From: Owenia fusiformis
Taxonomy: Eukaryota > Annelida > Polychaeta > Sabellida > Oweniidae
Direction: 5' to 3'
Assembly (NCBI GenBank): GCA_903813345.2
Contig: CAIIXF020000003.1
Span: 27,667,248-27,731,247 of the forward strand
Length of the DNA: 64,000 nucleotides
Both the position numbers and the translations under genes were made by a program. The notes below the pieces were generated by a model. It saw nothing but the letters and a program-made list of their open reading frames with translations, made no database searches and was not told the origin of the DNA. Below are positions 11,501 to 24,200 of the stretch, one piece after another; position 1 is the stretch's first letter, and each line of letters opens with the position of its first letter.

Positions 11501-14500
11501 AATAGTACAAAAGGAATAGCAGGTCACTGTGTATCTTTTGCAATGTGTGAAAAGGTTTTAAGAACATGACTCAATGCAATGAATTGTGGGTGATTTAATC
11601 CACTCATGTCTTGTATCCTAGACTTTGATATCGTTCTAAGTTCTACCCCAGTCATTCAAAGTCTGGAACCAAGACATACGATGTTATTAGTATTAAATTA
11701 TATCCTACGATTCAGTCCTGTGCTGAAATCACTGATAAATAATTTCATGATTTGGCCCTACGTCATTACAAGACAAGAATTCGTGTATATATTTATAATG
11801 TCAGATTAATGTGATAAAACATGGTCTAATAATATTTTTCATATTTTTTACCCATCACGTGCAATAGGATTAGCATAACCTTCCATATGCTTAAGTCGAT
11901 CATGTTTTTTTCCAAATTGAAACCCAACCATTCTTCATCTGCTGTTACAGATACATCAGGTTTCAAACCTAGACCAAAGCCAGGTGTGGAACCCAATACC
12001 CTACAAGGAGGGCCCCTGGAGAATTCCTACGAAATGGCGCAGTGGCACGCCCATTGGGGTGCAAATAATTGCAGGGGGTCGGAACACACAGTCGATGGGA
12101 ACTCTTTTGCAGCTGAGGTGAACACATGCATAGTTTAAGTTACAAGTCCCTAATGTTAATATGAAAATGAAATTGTCGTCAATGTAGATGTTTATGTATT
12201 TGAATCGTGTGCAGATTTGAAAAACGAGTTTTGCAGTGAAAATACACAACCGATGATCTTTAACATCCAATTTGCATTACTTATACACGTATCTTCGTTT
12301 CGTGCAGTGCAAGATGCAATATGATGTACAATGCATGGTACCAAAAATAAAAATGTTTCATTTTCTCAACAGATTCACCTGGTACACTGGAACAACATCA
12401 AGTACAAGAGTTTTGGTGAGGCCGCTACAAAAGGAGACGGATTAGCAGTATTAGGTATTTTTGTAAAGGTATGCATTCAATTTAAAAAGAACTTAATATC
12501 TTAGTGCTGTTCAAATTCCAAAGATGTGTATTTTCAAAAAACCTACAATAGAATATCATTAGAACATTGAACCAGACGAAATTTGATTTTTCATATCAGA
12601 GAAAATCAACCTGTAGTATTTTACCTTTTTCAAAAAAGGAACGTTTGCAATTTTAAAAAAAATACTTGTTCAATTACTTGTAAGTGGGTGTAGATATTAA
12701 ACAACATAACATAACATGAATTTTGGTAAGAAAATAGGTTTCGATATTCAGATAAAATTATAACCAGTATAGTAGGTGTGTATAAAACTATAGGGTTTTA
12801 TAATTGACCCGCAAAAAAATTATTGCAACTTCTAACCTCTGAACAAAATTTTGAGTGGTTTTATCATTTGAACCTGAACTTTTTCACCTCATTATTAATT
12901 TTTCAATAAATTACACTTAATATATTATCAAATTTTTATGTTACATTTCTGAATCACATTTGTTCAACTTATCTAGCTTAAACCCAAGGAAACCCCCATT
13001 TTAAGAAAAAACGAACAAACTGTAGTTCATCAAATCTGTTAACCATCATGTAAAACATATTATTGACCATTTCCCCCATGGTCATTTGCCCCAGCAGATT
13101 CCCTAAGTCTGTTTGAGAGTAACATTGTATGTCAAAACATATGTAAACATGAATATAAGAGAACAATTTACTTAAAGAAAAAGTCTGGAATTCGTATTGA
13201 GGGAGGTGAAGTCACACGTTTTAAGAGAACCTGTACGCGAGCATGGAGTATTTCGACCCGCGTGCATTGCTATCCCGCTCTCAATTCACTTTTTCAGTGA
13301 CCCGATTACTCCTGTTTTCCGGATACCTTTATACTCAGCCAGATAGGAGAACTAATTCACATGTTCAGAGGACCATAATTCTACACGTTCCCGTACAAGT
13401 TTTTAAAAACGTGTATCTTAAGCTCACTAAATATTCTTTATTTTTAACCAGATAGGAAAAGAACATGCTGGATTGAAACAAATCACTGATGAAATGAAGA
13501 AAATTCATCACAGTGGCCAAAATGTTGATCTGGCTTCAGGATTTGACCCATCTGTATTACTACCAAGTGAGTATATTCACATTTGTTATATATACAAATA
13601 CTTTTTATTTTTACATTTAGCTGAACACGTATCCATCATTTAATGAAGGACCCTAATATTTGGTTTAATTCTTAAAGTAAATCAATTTACAAATTGCAAA
13701 AATGGACCCGCGACAGTTATATATTTTTCTTATTACTAGTTAAATATCCGATATTTTCTTTGCAGACAACACAGCTAAGTTTTGGACATATTTAGGATCA
13801 CTTACCACCCCACCATGTTTAGAATCTGTCATATGGATTGTACTTGAAGAACCAATAGAGATTTCAGAAGGACAGGTGAGTTATTGCTCAACAAAGTTAG
13901 TGCAAACTTTGCCACTACCATGGACCATTTTAGCCATGGTAATACTAAATTGTTCACTTAAAAAGTTATACATGACCTTAAGTTGATAATAGGTAAACAT
14001 ACTCATATATAAAGGAATATTATCAATGACACAAAACGGTTGCATTTGTTTATTTATTCAATATCATCCTTCATTTATTTGAAATGTCAGAATTAGATGA
14101 TAGAATTAGACAGTATGTTGTATGAGACACATGAACCTACCATGGCAATGTGACAGAATCCTGTTTGATCATAAAAATACTTTGCAATTTATAGTCCTTC
14201 ATGGTGAGGCCATGTTGCATAATCAACTTAAGGAATCAATAGGGGGTTCCTTTTACTTTTGGCCCATACTTATGACACCGGGTAATGACCAATATGAATT
14301 TCAACACAAATTGCATACTTCAAAAGGTCTTATCTATACAGTGAACCTTTGCCAATCAAATGGTATAACAGAAGCCAAAGAAGGTGAATGCTATATGTTC
14401 AAGCATCCTGTATGATTTTTACCAGATTTTTTGTAATAACAGTCTGGAAGTTTAAATGAGAGTACAAAGTCTCAATGTGTTTTCTTGTATTGAAAATGGG

Positions 14501-14835
14501 CATTATTTGAAGATGTTGAAAAATTACAATTTTCCTCAGAATGATCCAATGTGTAGTAAATTATAATGAGAGTCCTTTCGAATTATTATTGCCAATTGGC
14601 AAAATAACAATGGTGTGCCTTATAAGAAAAGGTACATCTTATAAAAGTTGTGCCTTGTATGTAATTGAAAATCAATCAATAAATTATTGGATTTCAGGTG
14701 AAAGCGTTTAGAGATCTTGTTTCTTATGCGGAAGGTCAACAACAACCAAACGATGAGTTCAAAGGGCAGATTGAAGACAATTTTAGGCCTCCACTACCTC
14801 TTGGGGACAGGCTTCTGAGGTCAAGTTTCCAATAG
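8518..14835 (+). CDS. Alpha-carbonic anhydrase, cytosolic CA2-like, 7 exons
   Basis: Reversible hydration of CO2 to bicarbonate by a zinc enzyme. Coding exons: 8518-8548, 9126-9323, 11951-12117, 12373-12468, 13452-13566, 13766-13875, 14698-14835. All junctions are GT/AG with consistent phase, giving 284 residues. The start [11 protein letters not shown] is the typical opening of cytosolic alpha-CAs, and no signal peptide is seen. The zinc ligands are the two His of QWHAHWG (about 109 and 111) and the His of EIHLVHWN (134), with the canonical 25-residue spacing. The proton-shuttle His is in SGHSF (65), and the Thr pair of SLTTPP is at 216-217. An extra Pro-rich stretch (about 77-92) precedes GGPL compared with vertebrate CA2. 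The reading frame stays open upstream to an ATG at 8362, so a 52-residue extension is possible. The start at 8518 was chosen for family fit and an A at -3. Confidence 0.95.
8949..9012. repeat. Fragment resembling a common marine-invertebrate interspersed repeat
   Basis: Contains GCCCGTAGCCAGGATTTGCC followed by G-rich tracts, inside intron 1 of the carbonic anhydrase gene. The wording resembles repeat fragments I recall from marine invertebrate genomes, but I cannot verify this here. Confidence 0.35.
9411..9542. mobile_element. Short MITE, copy 1 (GAGTTTAAGCTTGC termini)
   Basis: The element of about 132 bases is bounded by GAGTTTAAGCTTGC and its complement GCAAGCTTAAACTCCC. The interior contains GCGATGCATTTGTATGGGCG and ATTGGTCATAC. 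A second copy with the same termini and interior lies at 20391-20513. It sits in intron 2 of the carbonic anhydrase gene. Confidence 0.85.
9770..10425. repeat. CG-enriched imperfect direct repeat (about 340-bp period)
   Basis: Segments starting near 9971 and 10312 share ATGAAG.TCGTAAA.AGACC, then CCGTTCG.ACACAGTT, then GAACG.AGTG. The region is unusually rich in CG dinucleotides (ACGT, CGTTCG) for this window. It lies in intron 2 of the carbonic anhydrase gene and has no coding signal. Confidence 0.55.
10775..11440. repeat. Pair of about 170-bp direct repeats
   Basis: Two highly similar copies lie at about 10795-10965 and 11270-11435. Both run from CACAAGAAAAATTCAAT through GTTCGAAATGAATTTATCA and GAATTGATGATTTCTGG to ACCAACAGCAGTAT. 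They lie within carbonic anhydrase intron 2 and look like a local segmental duplication. Confidence 0.8.
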
Positions 14836-15282
14836 ACAGTTGATACATACAATACCTTAAAAGGACTACTGAGATATCAACTTGTGATGGTTATTTTGCT
14901 TCTAGTGCCTGAATGGGAGTAGTTCCGACAGCGTAAGGTTATGTCGTAAATGACATACAGAAGATATGGCTTTTAGTGTGTGATCAACGAATAAGTAATT
15001 TCAATATTGTAAATAGTACCATAGCAAGCATGTTTTACTTGAGTAAGCAATGTTCAGGCATCAGATTAAAAGATGGCAGTAATGGTTTGTTTAGTCTACT
15101 TAGACCAGTGCTGCCATCTTTCAATAACTGAAATGTTCCATGACATTTTTTTACAAATATTTTGTTGATACCTACATGTAAGTGTTAAGATTGTTTATTT
15201 CTGATAACTGATAAGTAAATGAATGAATGCTCATGTACCAAATGGTGTACATGTTTGGTATACAATCAATTGACATACTGTT

Positions 15283-15288
15283 AATAAA
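15283..15288 (+). terminator. Candidate poly(A) signal of the carbonic anhydrase gene
   Basis: AATAAA lies about 450 bases after the stop codon. Another AATAAA occurs at about 15691, so the true 3' end is uncertain. Confidence 0.4.
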
Positions 15289-15698
15289 CACATGCGTCAC
15301 CTGCAGTTCAATTCCTATTCAGTATTGATATATTTATACCAGGTATGGCTGATTGAAGAGGAAATGAATACATAAGTTGTCACTAAATCATATATTTGGA
15401 ATAATCTTAACCATATTCAATACACTGTATAGAAACCACACACAATAGACATCTATAAAACAAAAGTTATATCTACATGTAATTATGAGTGAGAAAGGCT
15501 AAGATGGTGCCAAAATATGGACACTAGAAAAACAAATATCAAGACAGAAATTATATAATTGAGTTTTCTATTCATGTTTTGTATTTAAGGGCATGTCATT
15601 TGTAACCTATAGCCAAATAAACTAGTATTATAAATATATGTTTGTGAAACAATAATTGTTTTCTTTTTGTTGATTTGAAATATTGATTTCAATAAATA

Positions 15699-15720
15699 CA
15701 GGGTGTTTCATAATGACCAA
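15699..15720 (+). repeat. Solo TA-CAGGGTGTTTCATAATGA transposon-terminus motif
   Basis: TA followed by CAGGGTGTTTCATAATGA. The same word recurs in the 30-bp tandem array at 59823-60002. Its first eight bases match the terminus of the TA-flanked element at 26394-27006. It is probably an isolated element end. Confidence 0.45.
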
Positions 15721-16703
15721 GCCCTATCCTCATTGATAGGTTTCCCTCATTTCAGTCATGTTATGAATTATTATATTTAATATGAAAGTTTGTTCAATTC
15801 CTGATTTCTTGAAAAAAAACTTCACGCTCAATTTTTACAAAGTACTCCATATGTCTTCAAATGCTACCTCTGACATTGCATACAAATATGCACAGCTAAA
15901 ATACCCATATATCAGAACTAGTATCTATCACGACGTTCAAATTATTATTGTATCACATAATTAACCATGATATTAATTTCATTTTTCATTAACATTATAT
16001 TAATGTTTATACCAAAGACCATGGATGGGCTCACATCACTAAGACACGTAAGTTATAAAATGAATCGGATAACTTTATCTGGACTCTGTAACAACCTGGG
16101 TGAAGTAATAGGCTAAAATCTAGCTGAATTGAGTTAGGAAAAGATTATACTCCCAAAAATAAATATATTCAGTTATGAGGACTGAGATTGTATGTGCAGT
16201 GATAGTAACGATAGGAGAGCATGTAGGATATTCTTTTCCTTACTCGATTCTGCAAGATTTTGGCTTATCCCTTCGCCTAGGATAATTATATTCGAAAATC
16301 ATGTCACAAAATGTATCAGTCCTTTGAAAATGTAAAACGATACTTCCATCAAACCTGTTACAGCTGTCCAGAGAACTGGTACTCAAGCATAATATACCTA
16401 TCATGGCAAATCTTGAGAGTCAATGGAAAAGTGAGCAGGCGAATTAGTCTAGAAAAGCCCGCTTTCATTTACATGTACTACAATAACAACAGTATGACAT
16501 CATGATTCATTTGAATTGAATTCTAATTGCACACGGATAAGTGACATCATTAATACAAAGTGTCCATTGGAATAAAGGTTTTATATGTAATACATCAATT
16601 ATGTTACTATTATTTGAAAATATGCCTTCGTTCTTGCCTAAATATAAGGCCTCCCCAGGTTGAGCCATATCTCACACATATTTGACCTCATAAGCTCTAA
16701 AAA

Positions 16704-17610
16704 CAGTAGAACCTGTGTAAGTGGAACACCCTCCGTTCTGCCAAAAAGCGTTCCACTTAGGAGGTGTTCCATTTACAGAGGTTTTGGGTTCGCGGGGATT
16801 TAAGAACATACAAGATAAATATAGGGTTTATATGTATCACTGGAAATATGATTCTCTGTTCATTGCAGGGCAGCTATATACCATTAATTATCCATTTGTT
16901 TTACTCAAAAAGGTATCTGACATTTTTAATCCTCCTCATTTTGCCAAAAATGTTTTCTGACATTCTTAATCCTCCTCATTCTGCCAAAAATGTTTTCTGA
17001 CATTCTTACTCCTCCTCATTCTGTCAGTGTCAGGCACAGAGATTTAGCAATTAGTTTTGAAGACTAGTTCCTCCTGCTTATAATTCATTTGTTTTTAACC
17101 TGGCAACATTCTTAATCTTACTTATCAAGTCAATAAACAGCAAGGGGTATTAATTAGTAGTAGAATGACATGTCCATCTCTACAGGAGGTTAATACAATT
17201 TGATGAATGATAATCTTATGAAATGCTAATTTACTGATTATCAGATTAATTAGTGGTAGCATCACATGTTTATCTCTACAGGAGGTTAATCCAATTTGCT
17301 ATATGGTTATCCGTTAAAATTCCAATTTGCCAATTATCATGTTATTACCTGTTTTCATACCCAGATATCACTGTAGGAGGTTAATTCTGTTAATATAAGT
17401 ATCAATATTGAAATTTATGGAAAATTGACTGTTCCACTTAGCAGGTTAAATTTTCAATATGGGGTGTTCACTGTTCAAGTTTGGAGGTGTTCCACTTACA
17501 GAGGTCTATTTAACATTAAGTCAATGGGTTTCTAAAATGGGACTTTGAATAAGTGTTCCACTTGCGAGGTGTTCCACTTATAGAGGTGTTCCACTTAGCA
17601 GGTTCTACTG
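16704..17610. mobile_element. 907-bp inverted-repeat element (CAGTAGAACCTG termini)
   Basis: The left end is CAGTAGAACCTG followed by AAGTGGAACACC. The right end is GGTGTTCCACTT followed by CAGGTTCTACTG, its complement. Further copies of GGTGTTCCACTTA occur inside near both ends. The interior holds a 40-bp tandem repeat (16917-17032) and a duplicated CTCTACAGGAGGTTAAT segment of about 110 bases. CAGTAGAACC termini recall pogo/Tigger-type elements, but flanking TA is clear only on the right. There is no transposase frame. Confidence 0.75.
16917..17032. repeat. 40-bp tandem repeat, about 2.8 copies
   Basis: Unit GACATTCTTAATCCTCCTCA followed by TTCTGCCAAAAATGTTTTCT. It creates two overlapping open frames that have no coding meaning. 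Confidence 0.85.
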
Positions 17611-17863
17611 TATATCCATCTATTTAAATATAATTCAAATACATTCATTTTTCCTAAATTACAATAATCAGCATTTAGACAGGGAGTCTTAATTTAAAAA
17701 TATGCATTTCAGCTGTCTTAAATGTGCTATTTGTACATGTATATAATTTATTTACACATAGACTATATCATTCAAATATTTACATTGAATGCAACAATGC
17801 AAATTAAAATCTGCGTAACAATGAGCAAATTAATTTCATAATCTCATTTTATACCCCTTTATC

Positions 17864-17957
17864 TAGCCTTGCCCAAGTCAGTCTCTTTTACTTATCTTGA
17901 TTTCTATTAATAATTCAAGATCATATAAGTAAAAATATACCGACTTGGGCAAGGCTA
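17864..17957. repeat. 94-bp palindrome with TAGCCTTGCCCAAGTC arms
   Basis: The left arm TAGCCTTGCCCAAGTC is matched by GACTTGGGCAAGGCTA on the right. Inner arms (TTTTACTTAT, TTGA) are also complementary. It lies between the convergent carbonic anhydrase and BTB zinc-finger genes and is a MITE-like hairpin. Confidence 0.8.
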
Positions 17958-18298
17958 CCCTTTAGCCTATGATTACATTTTACAATGAAAGGGGTTCTTT
18001 ATAATAGATACAGAACTGCTATGTATCGTCAATTGTTCCAGCTCTAACAATCACCATTCAAATCTCAAACTTGGTATTGGATCCATAGAACTGTTAAATC
18101 GCCATTCAAAAATAATGGCAGGATCAGGATGTCTAATTTCTGTTGATATCATTCAATATTATTACAAATAACAATATTTCAATCATTGTTTCCATGACAT
18201 CAATCAGTATTATTGTCTGTTGATCTCAGTGTGCATATCCAATCTGGCATAAGTGTATTCATTATTTGTTGTTTTAAACTGTCTCCATGACAACAATA

Positions 18299-21200
18299 TC
18301 AGGATGCAATGTCTGTTGATACACTTCCTTGACTAGTTTGTCCCGTTGCCTGGAGCAAACTGGTGATGTGAACAACACTCTGGGTGTCTGACTGCATACG
18401 CTGAAGGCTCTCAGGGTCTGTCTCCATGGCAACTCCCAATTCATCTCTGTATACAAACTCTATCTGTAAACAAATCCATTTTATACCCAGTAACTGTTAA
18501 TATTGAGTAAATGTATTTACTAAATGTAAAGGACATCTAGGCTTTACATAAGATTGTTCAGGATAATTAACATTAGAGCTTTGCACAAAATAGGGGAGAA
18601 ATGGCATTAAAATAAGCATCAAGGAGACACTTAAGGGTTTAACACATACAACAAATAAAATGCAAGGCCTAACAAATGTTACCATATTTTGGGATTATTC
18701 ATTTAGGATTTCTTTGTAAATCTTGCAGATTTTTCAATTTTCTTTCTCAGCCCTCCATGTATTTGTCTGTTCTTAAAGGATGTCACTAATGTAGTAGTCG
18801 TTACCAGTAGTCATACTTACCACATTATCCTGATCTTGATTTTCATGATCTTCAGCCTTGAGCTGTGTTAGTCCCATGGTGTCAACCTTTTCAACTTCAA
18901 CATGTTCCACATTTTCATCAGGACTTTGTAGGATAATCTTCTGTTCTACATCATCTACATTAGATTGAACACTCATAATCCCTTGCTGGCCAGCATACAT
19001 TTTAACCACCAGATGCTCATCTATAGGTACTTGAGATGTCATTTGTGGGGGGTAACCATCTTGTATAACAGGGTGTAAGATTAAATGGTTATCACCCGTG
19101 ACCTCTAGCTGTTGAATTCCTGTCATATTCTCATTCTTAAGTAACTGTTCGACATCGTCTTCTTCAGAGTTTACATTTACGTCAATTTCTCCACGCTCGT
19201 CAATTACCCCAGATGCCTCAGTGCCATCTATATTGTGTTCAACATTCTCATTAGTAGTGATATTTATAATCTGAAGATCTGATTCTTTTTTCTCGATAAC
19301 ATCAACAGCTGATTCGGGAACTCCTGGACCAATAGTTCCAGTCATTATTTGTCGGTCCCCTGTGAATAGAGTAATGGCTTCTAACTGGTTGTTAGACTTG
19401 TTGCCCACTTGTGATGTCACAAGAGAGACAGGTATGATGCGTGTACCATCCACTGTCTGCAATATGTCAACACCAGGTGACTGAATAGACTGTACAGCAA
19501 TCTAAAATAAAGAATTTAATGATACATTTTTTGAATTCATCGTAAGCTGTTTACATACATGTAATGTAAGACAAATATACATATAAAATTTATAAAGGCA
19601 AAATATGCGTAGATTAGATACTAAATCAGAAATCCATATTACAAATATACATGTACAAATATTGATTCATTCTGTGCCAGTCCAAAATCAGAAGATATTT
19701 TGAACACAATTGACAACAATTAAATAGATAAAATTTCAATAATATGGGATTTTTTTTATTTCCAAGCACAAAATCTTTAATTGAAAAAAGTTTATTGATT
19801 TAACTAAAGAGATCTGGCTAATTTTCACATTTGCCAAATCAATGAATGTCATTCAAATACAACAAAATTATCATTTATAAGTAAGACCTACCTGGTGGAC
19901 CATATCCTGTATAGCCTCCTGTGGCAGATCTGATAGTTTATCAGCTTCTTGCTCTATCTGTACTATGATCCTCTCGAGCCTGTCATCAACCATCAGCTCT
20001 GTTGTGTATGGTATTTGCACAGTTGTGCCAGCAGGGCCTCCTACTTGATGCTGCTTTTGTAAGTGGTCACGTAACTTATCCATCCTGGAATTATTCAATT
20101 TCAACATTAATTGTGTTTCGGAAATTTTTTTCAAAAAATGCTATCAGTTTCAGTGCCCTTATTGAGGTATAATTGCTCATTTAAGGATAAATCATGATTC
20201 CAAAGTTGTCACTGTGAAATCAAGGAGGATTGGATCACATGGTTCCAACTCAATATTTCTAATCTCCAAGCAGTTTGTTCAGAGCTGATTTCTAAAGTAA
20301 AGTTTGCACAAATGAACTGCAAGGAGCATGGTCGATATTCCACTGATAGTCATGACAACAATCAATGAAATTGTTGTTATTAGGGAGTTTAAGCTTGCTG
20401 TGTTTTTCACAACCTAAACGTGAATGGAAAATATTTAAGCGATGCATTTGTATGGGCGATTGGTCATACGTATAGGTTTGTGAATCAATTTCATATGCAA
20501 GATTAAACTCCCTATTGTATGACATTTTAACTAACTATTAGTTCATAATCAGTGATCCAAATTTTCGAACCAATATCCTGTATGTGTTGGAAATAAAACC
20601 AAAACTTGCGATTCAAATTCTGAAGTGAAAAAATATCATTTGTTTAATTTTCAATTTTGTAATCATGACATGACTCCATATATGGCAGAATATCAAGTTG
20701 GAACCATGAGAACCAATCCTCCTTGCAGTTGATTTAATTCTTTACTTTATAAGCACACTGACCAGTGATCTCCCAAGGATTTTTTCTCAGGTGGGTGTAA
20801 AATGCTCATTTTCACAATTCAGACCAAAATTGGTCAAAATGTGCCAATTTTTCATGATTTTTCTCATTTTCAGGTTGATATAAATGGATTTTCAGGTGGG
20901 CGCAAGCCTATTTTCAAGATCTCAGGTGGGTGCTGCACCCACTTGCTTAAATGCTGGGGAGACAACTGCTGACTGTGAACTCCTCCTAGCACATTTTAGC
21001 CCATTACAATTCTTATACTAGGATGAAAAATTTACCCAACATGCCCCCAAAAAACAGTTTCAGGGGTTTCACTAGAAAGCTAATGGAAATCATAAATGAC
21101 ATGGGGAAGTCCCTAAAAACAACAGGCGATTTTGTGAAAACGATGGGTGAAAATCGCCTGTTGCCTGCTGCTAATGAAACCCCTGAGTTTGAAATTGTCA

Positions 21201-24200
21201 CACCAAAACGCATCCCTGAAAATTTGAAATGAATCCATGAAATTGATTGGTTGAAAAATGCAACAAGCATGCTTAAAACTCATCAGTTATAGAAATTCAC
21301 ATCAACAACATCCCTGGCGATTTCAAACAATCCCTCAAAACCCATCTGCCACTGATCCCCACCTGGTTATGAAGATGTTACGTCTTTATAACAAAATGGA
21401 TGAACTTCCATCAGAGGAATTTTTTTTCGTCATTTTCACCAAAAAGGATGTCGATTTGTATCCAAATATTCTACCCTTATGTTAATAGTAGCATCTGGTT
21501 ACTGCGACCAAGACATTATGAAATTCACCAGATAATGTCCTGGTTGCTGAAGTGAGGAATTCTCACTCAACTATTGGAGCTGATGGATACATTTGCTTGT
21601 GTCTGCCTAGATTTTCAGTAACCAGACGTTACTATTAACAAATCTGTGACATATTTGGATACAAATCGACCTTATTCTTGGTGAAAATGATGAAAATAAA
21701 AATTTCCTCCATCGAAAGTTCATCCATTTTGTTATAAAAATGTAAGGTGTTACCAAGTGGAGACCAGTGAAATCTGTCCTACTAGATTTAAATAAGTACC
21801 TGGTGGTTCCAAAGTCACACTGAGGACATTTACACCGGAGAATCTTTGAATGCATCAATTTGTGTCTCTTCATGTTCTTGAGCAGAGTGAATGATTGGCC
21901 ACATTGCTCACACTGGTGGGGCTTCTCCTTTGTATGAGTCAATTTGTGGTATTTCAGGTTCTGTTTCTTTGTACATCTGGATAAAGAGAAGTAAGTGGTA
22001 TTATGTAAAAGTGTTTGCTTATATTTCAAGATGCACAGGTTTGCTTTGTTAAAATGATAGACATTCATAAGAAATAGAGTCAATATTAATATATGTGAAT
22101 ATCTCAAAAATCATTTGTATTTGAACTCAAATGTTCTTGATCTGTCATATAAATTGATCTGAATGATGCTTCTCATTTTTGCAAGTAGAATTCTACAAAA
22201 AATAAATTTTGTTTAGTAGAAGGTTGATGGTGAAGGTCTTAGGTTGTAGGATTTAACAAAATGGATTCTATGTATTATTTAATGCAAACCTTTTGAAATG
22301 ACCACAAAAATGGCTAAATCTACATTGAGTCCCATACAAACTTACTTGAACTCACATCCTTCCACTTCACATTTGAAGAGATCTCCAGAGTGAATCAACA
22401 TATGAGCTTTCAACTGTTGTTTGTGAGCTGTAGCATATCCACACACAGTGCACAGATGGCCCTTTGTACCTGAATGTACAACTTGGTGATTCTTCAAAGC
22501 ATGTTTCCACTTGAATGTTGCATCACATTTATCACATGCAAATGGACGGTTATCTGAATGTGTCGGGTGGTGCAGTTCTAGTTGGTATCGAGTTTTAAAT
22601 CGAGCCTTACATTCCCAACAGTAGAAAGGTTTGTTAGTGTCTTTGTGATTTTTGTAATGTAAATCAAAGTCTTCCTTCGAGTTGAATAAAAGATCACAAT
22701 AGTCGCATTCATTACGATCACGTTTATGAGCATTTTTGTGTTCAACAATTTCCCGGGGCTTGCGTGTTGCGAATCTGCACTCGTCACATCGATGCATCGT
22801 TCCTATGTTGTGTACTGTCAGATGACGCTTAAAATGATACTTATTAGATGTCTTGTAGGTGCAATGGTCACATTTGTGGATCGCTTCTTCAGCGATTGGT
22901 TCTTTTGGTTCAGTAGTGCCATCTGTCTTTGCTGTCTCTGCCTCAACAGCAGTTGCCGCATCTGCTATCTAAAAATATTAAAACGTGATGAATTACCCAT
23001 GTCACCTCTAAGTAGTAATATATTGTTACAGCTAGCAATGATCAGCATTTTGTTATCAGGGTCATTGTTGCAATCATGGGCTTTCAACTAGAAAGCCCAT
23101 GTTGCAATTAATGACTTAGCCTTATTTTAGTTTTGTGACTACAAATGTATGTAATTACACTCAATACTCAATAAAACACCAGACTTTGTACAGTGCAAAT
23201 TATGACACATCATCATCAGGATACAAAATACACAAAAATAGACATATCATGATGTACATAATAGGACTTTACAAATTTGTTCAAATTCAAATAAGCTAAA
23301 ACATACCAGAGCAAGCCTGTTCTGCTTCCGAGGTGGACTATAATTTGGGTCATCATCTACATCTACTGCTTTCTTTGGAGGACTTTTTAGTGAAACACTT
23401 TCGGTAAAGACTTTCCTTTTAATGGGACGTCCTGCAAATAAACGATCAATACAATCATGGACTTTCAAGAGATACAATGTATGTAAAAAGTTGTAACATT
23501 ATACTGCAACTCTGATAGACGACTGAAGGATTTGTTCTTGTTAGTTTAAACATATTATGAACAAGTTGATAATGATATATAAATTTCAACCATATGTATA
23601 GCGCCAAGTTGCTCCAGTGTTGGAGAGATAACTTATATTTTTGATTGTTTAACAGACAGATTGACCTCAAGTCAATTTTAAACACCACCCGAAACATTCT
23701 CCCAAAAATATGGTTTTGCAACTAGATAACCACAGATTATGACCAGTGTGATCGATAGTCAGTGGCAGGATAACCCAGGGGTTGAACAACAAAGTATGAG
23801 ATTTGAAGAATGACCCTACCCCTCGATGAGCGCAACTCTACATTTCCCTCATCCGTAGTACTTTTGTCTAACTCCATCGTATCTTGCTCACCAGCCTTCG
23901 GATCGGGTGTTTTGATACTGTCAATATCGACAGGCCATGACAGGTCATCTTCCAATTCACCACCATCTTTTTCAACTGATTTTTGAAGTTTTTCGAGATA
24001 CTTTCCACAAATCTTTACCACCGCTTCCATTCTCATAACTTTCGCCATGTCGACAACTTTACCAATGATGGTATCATCCAGACTTATCTTCGATGTGTAT
24101 ATGAAGTCAATCAAAGTCTCTACTGCACGGACGTAGATGGGTTCATCTTGTTGACTCTGATTTGATCCATCGTTGATCAAAATTTCAATAATTTGTGGAG

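Noticed and set aside
21023-21232. 69-codon frame in the zinc-finger gene intron
   Set aside because: It overlaps a nested hairpin and has no splice or family support.
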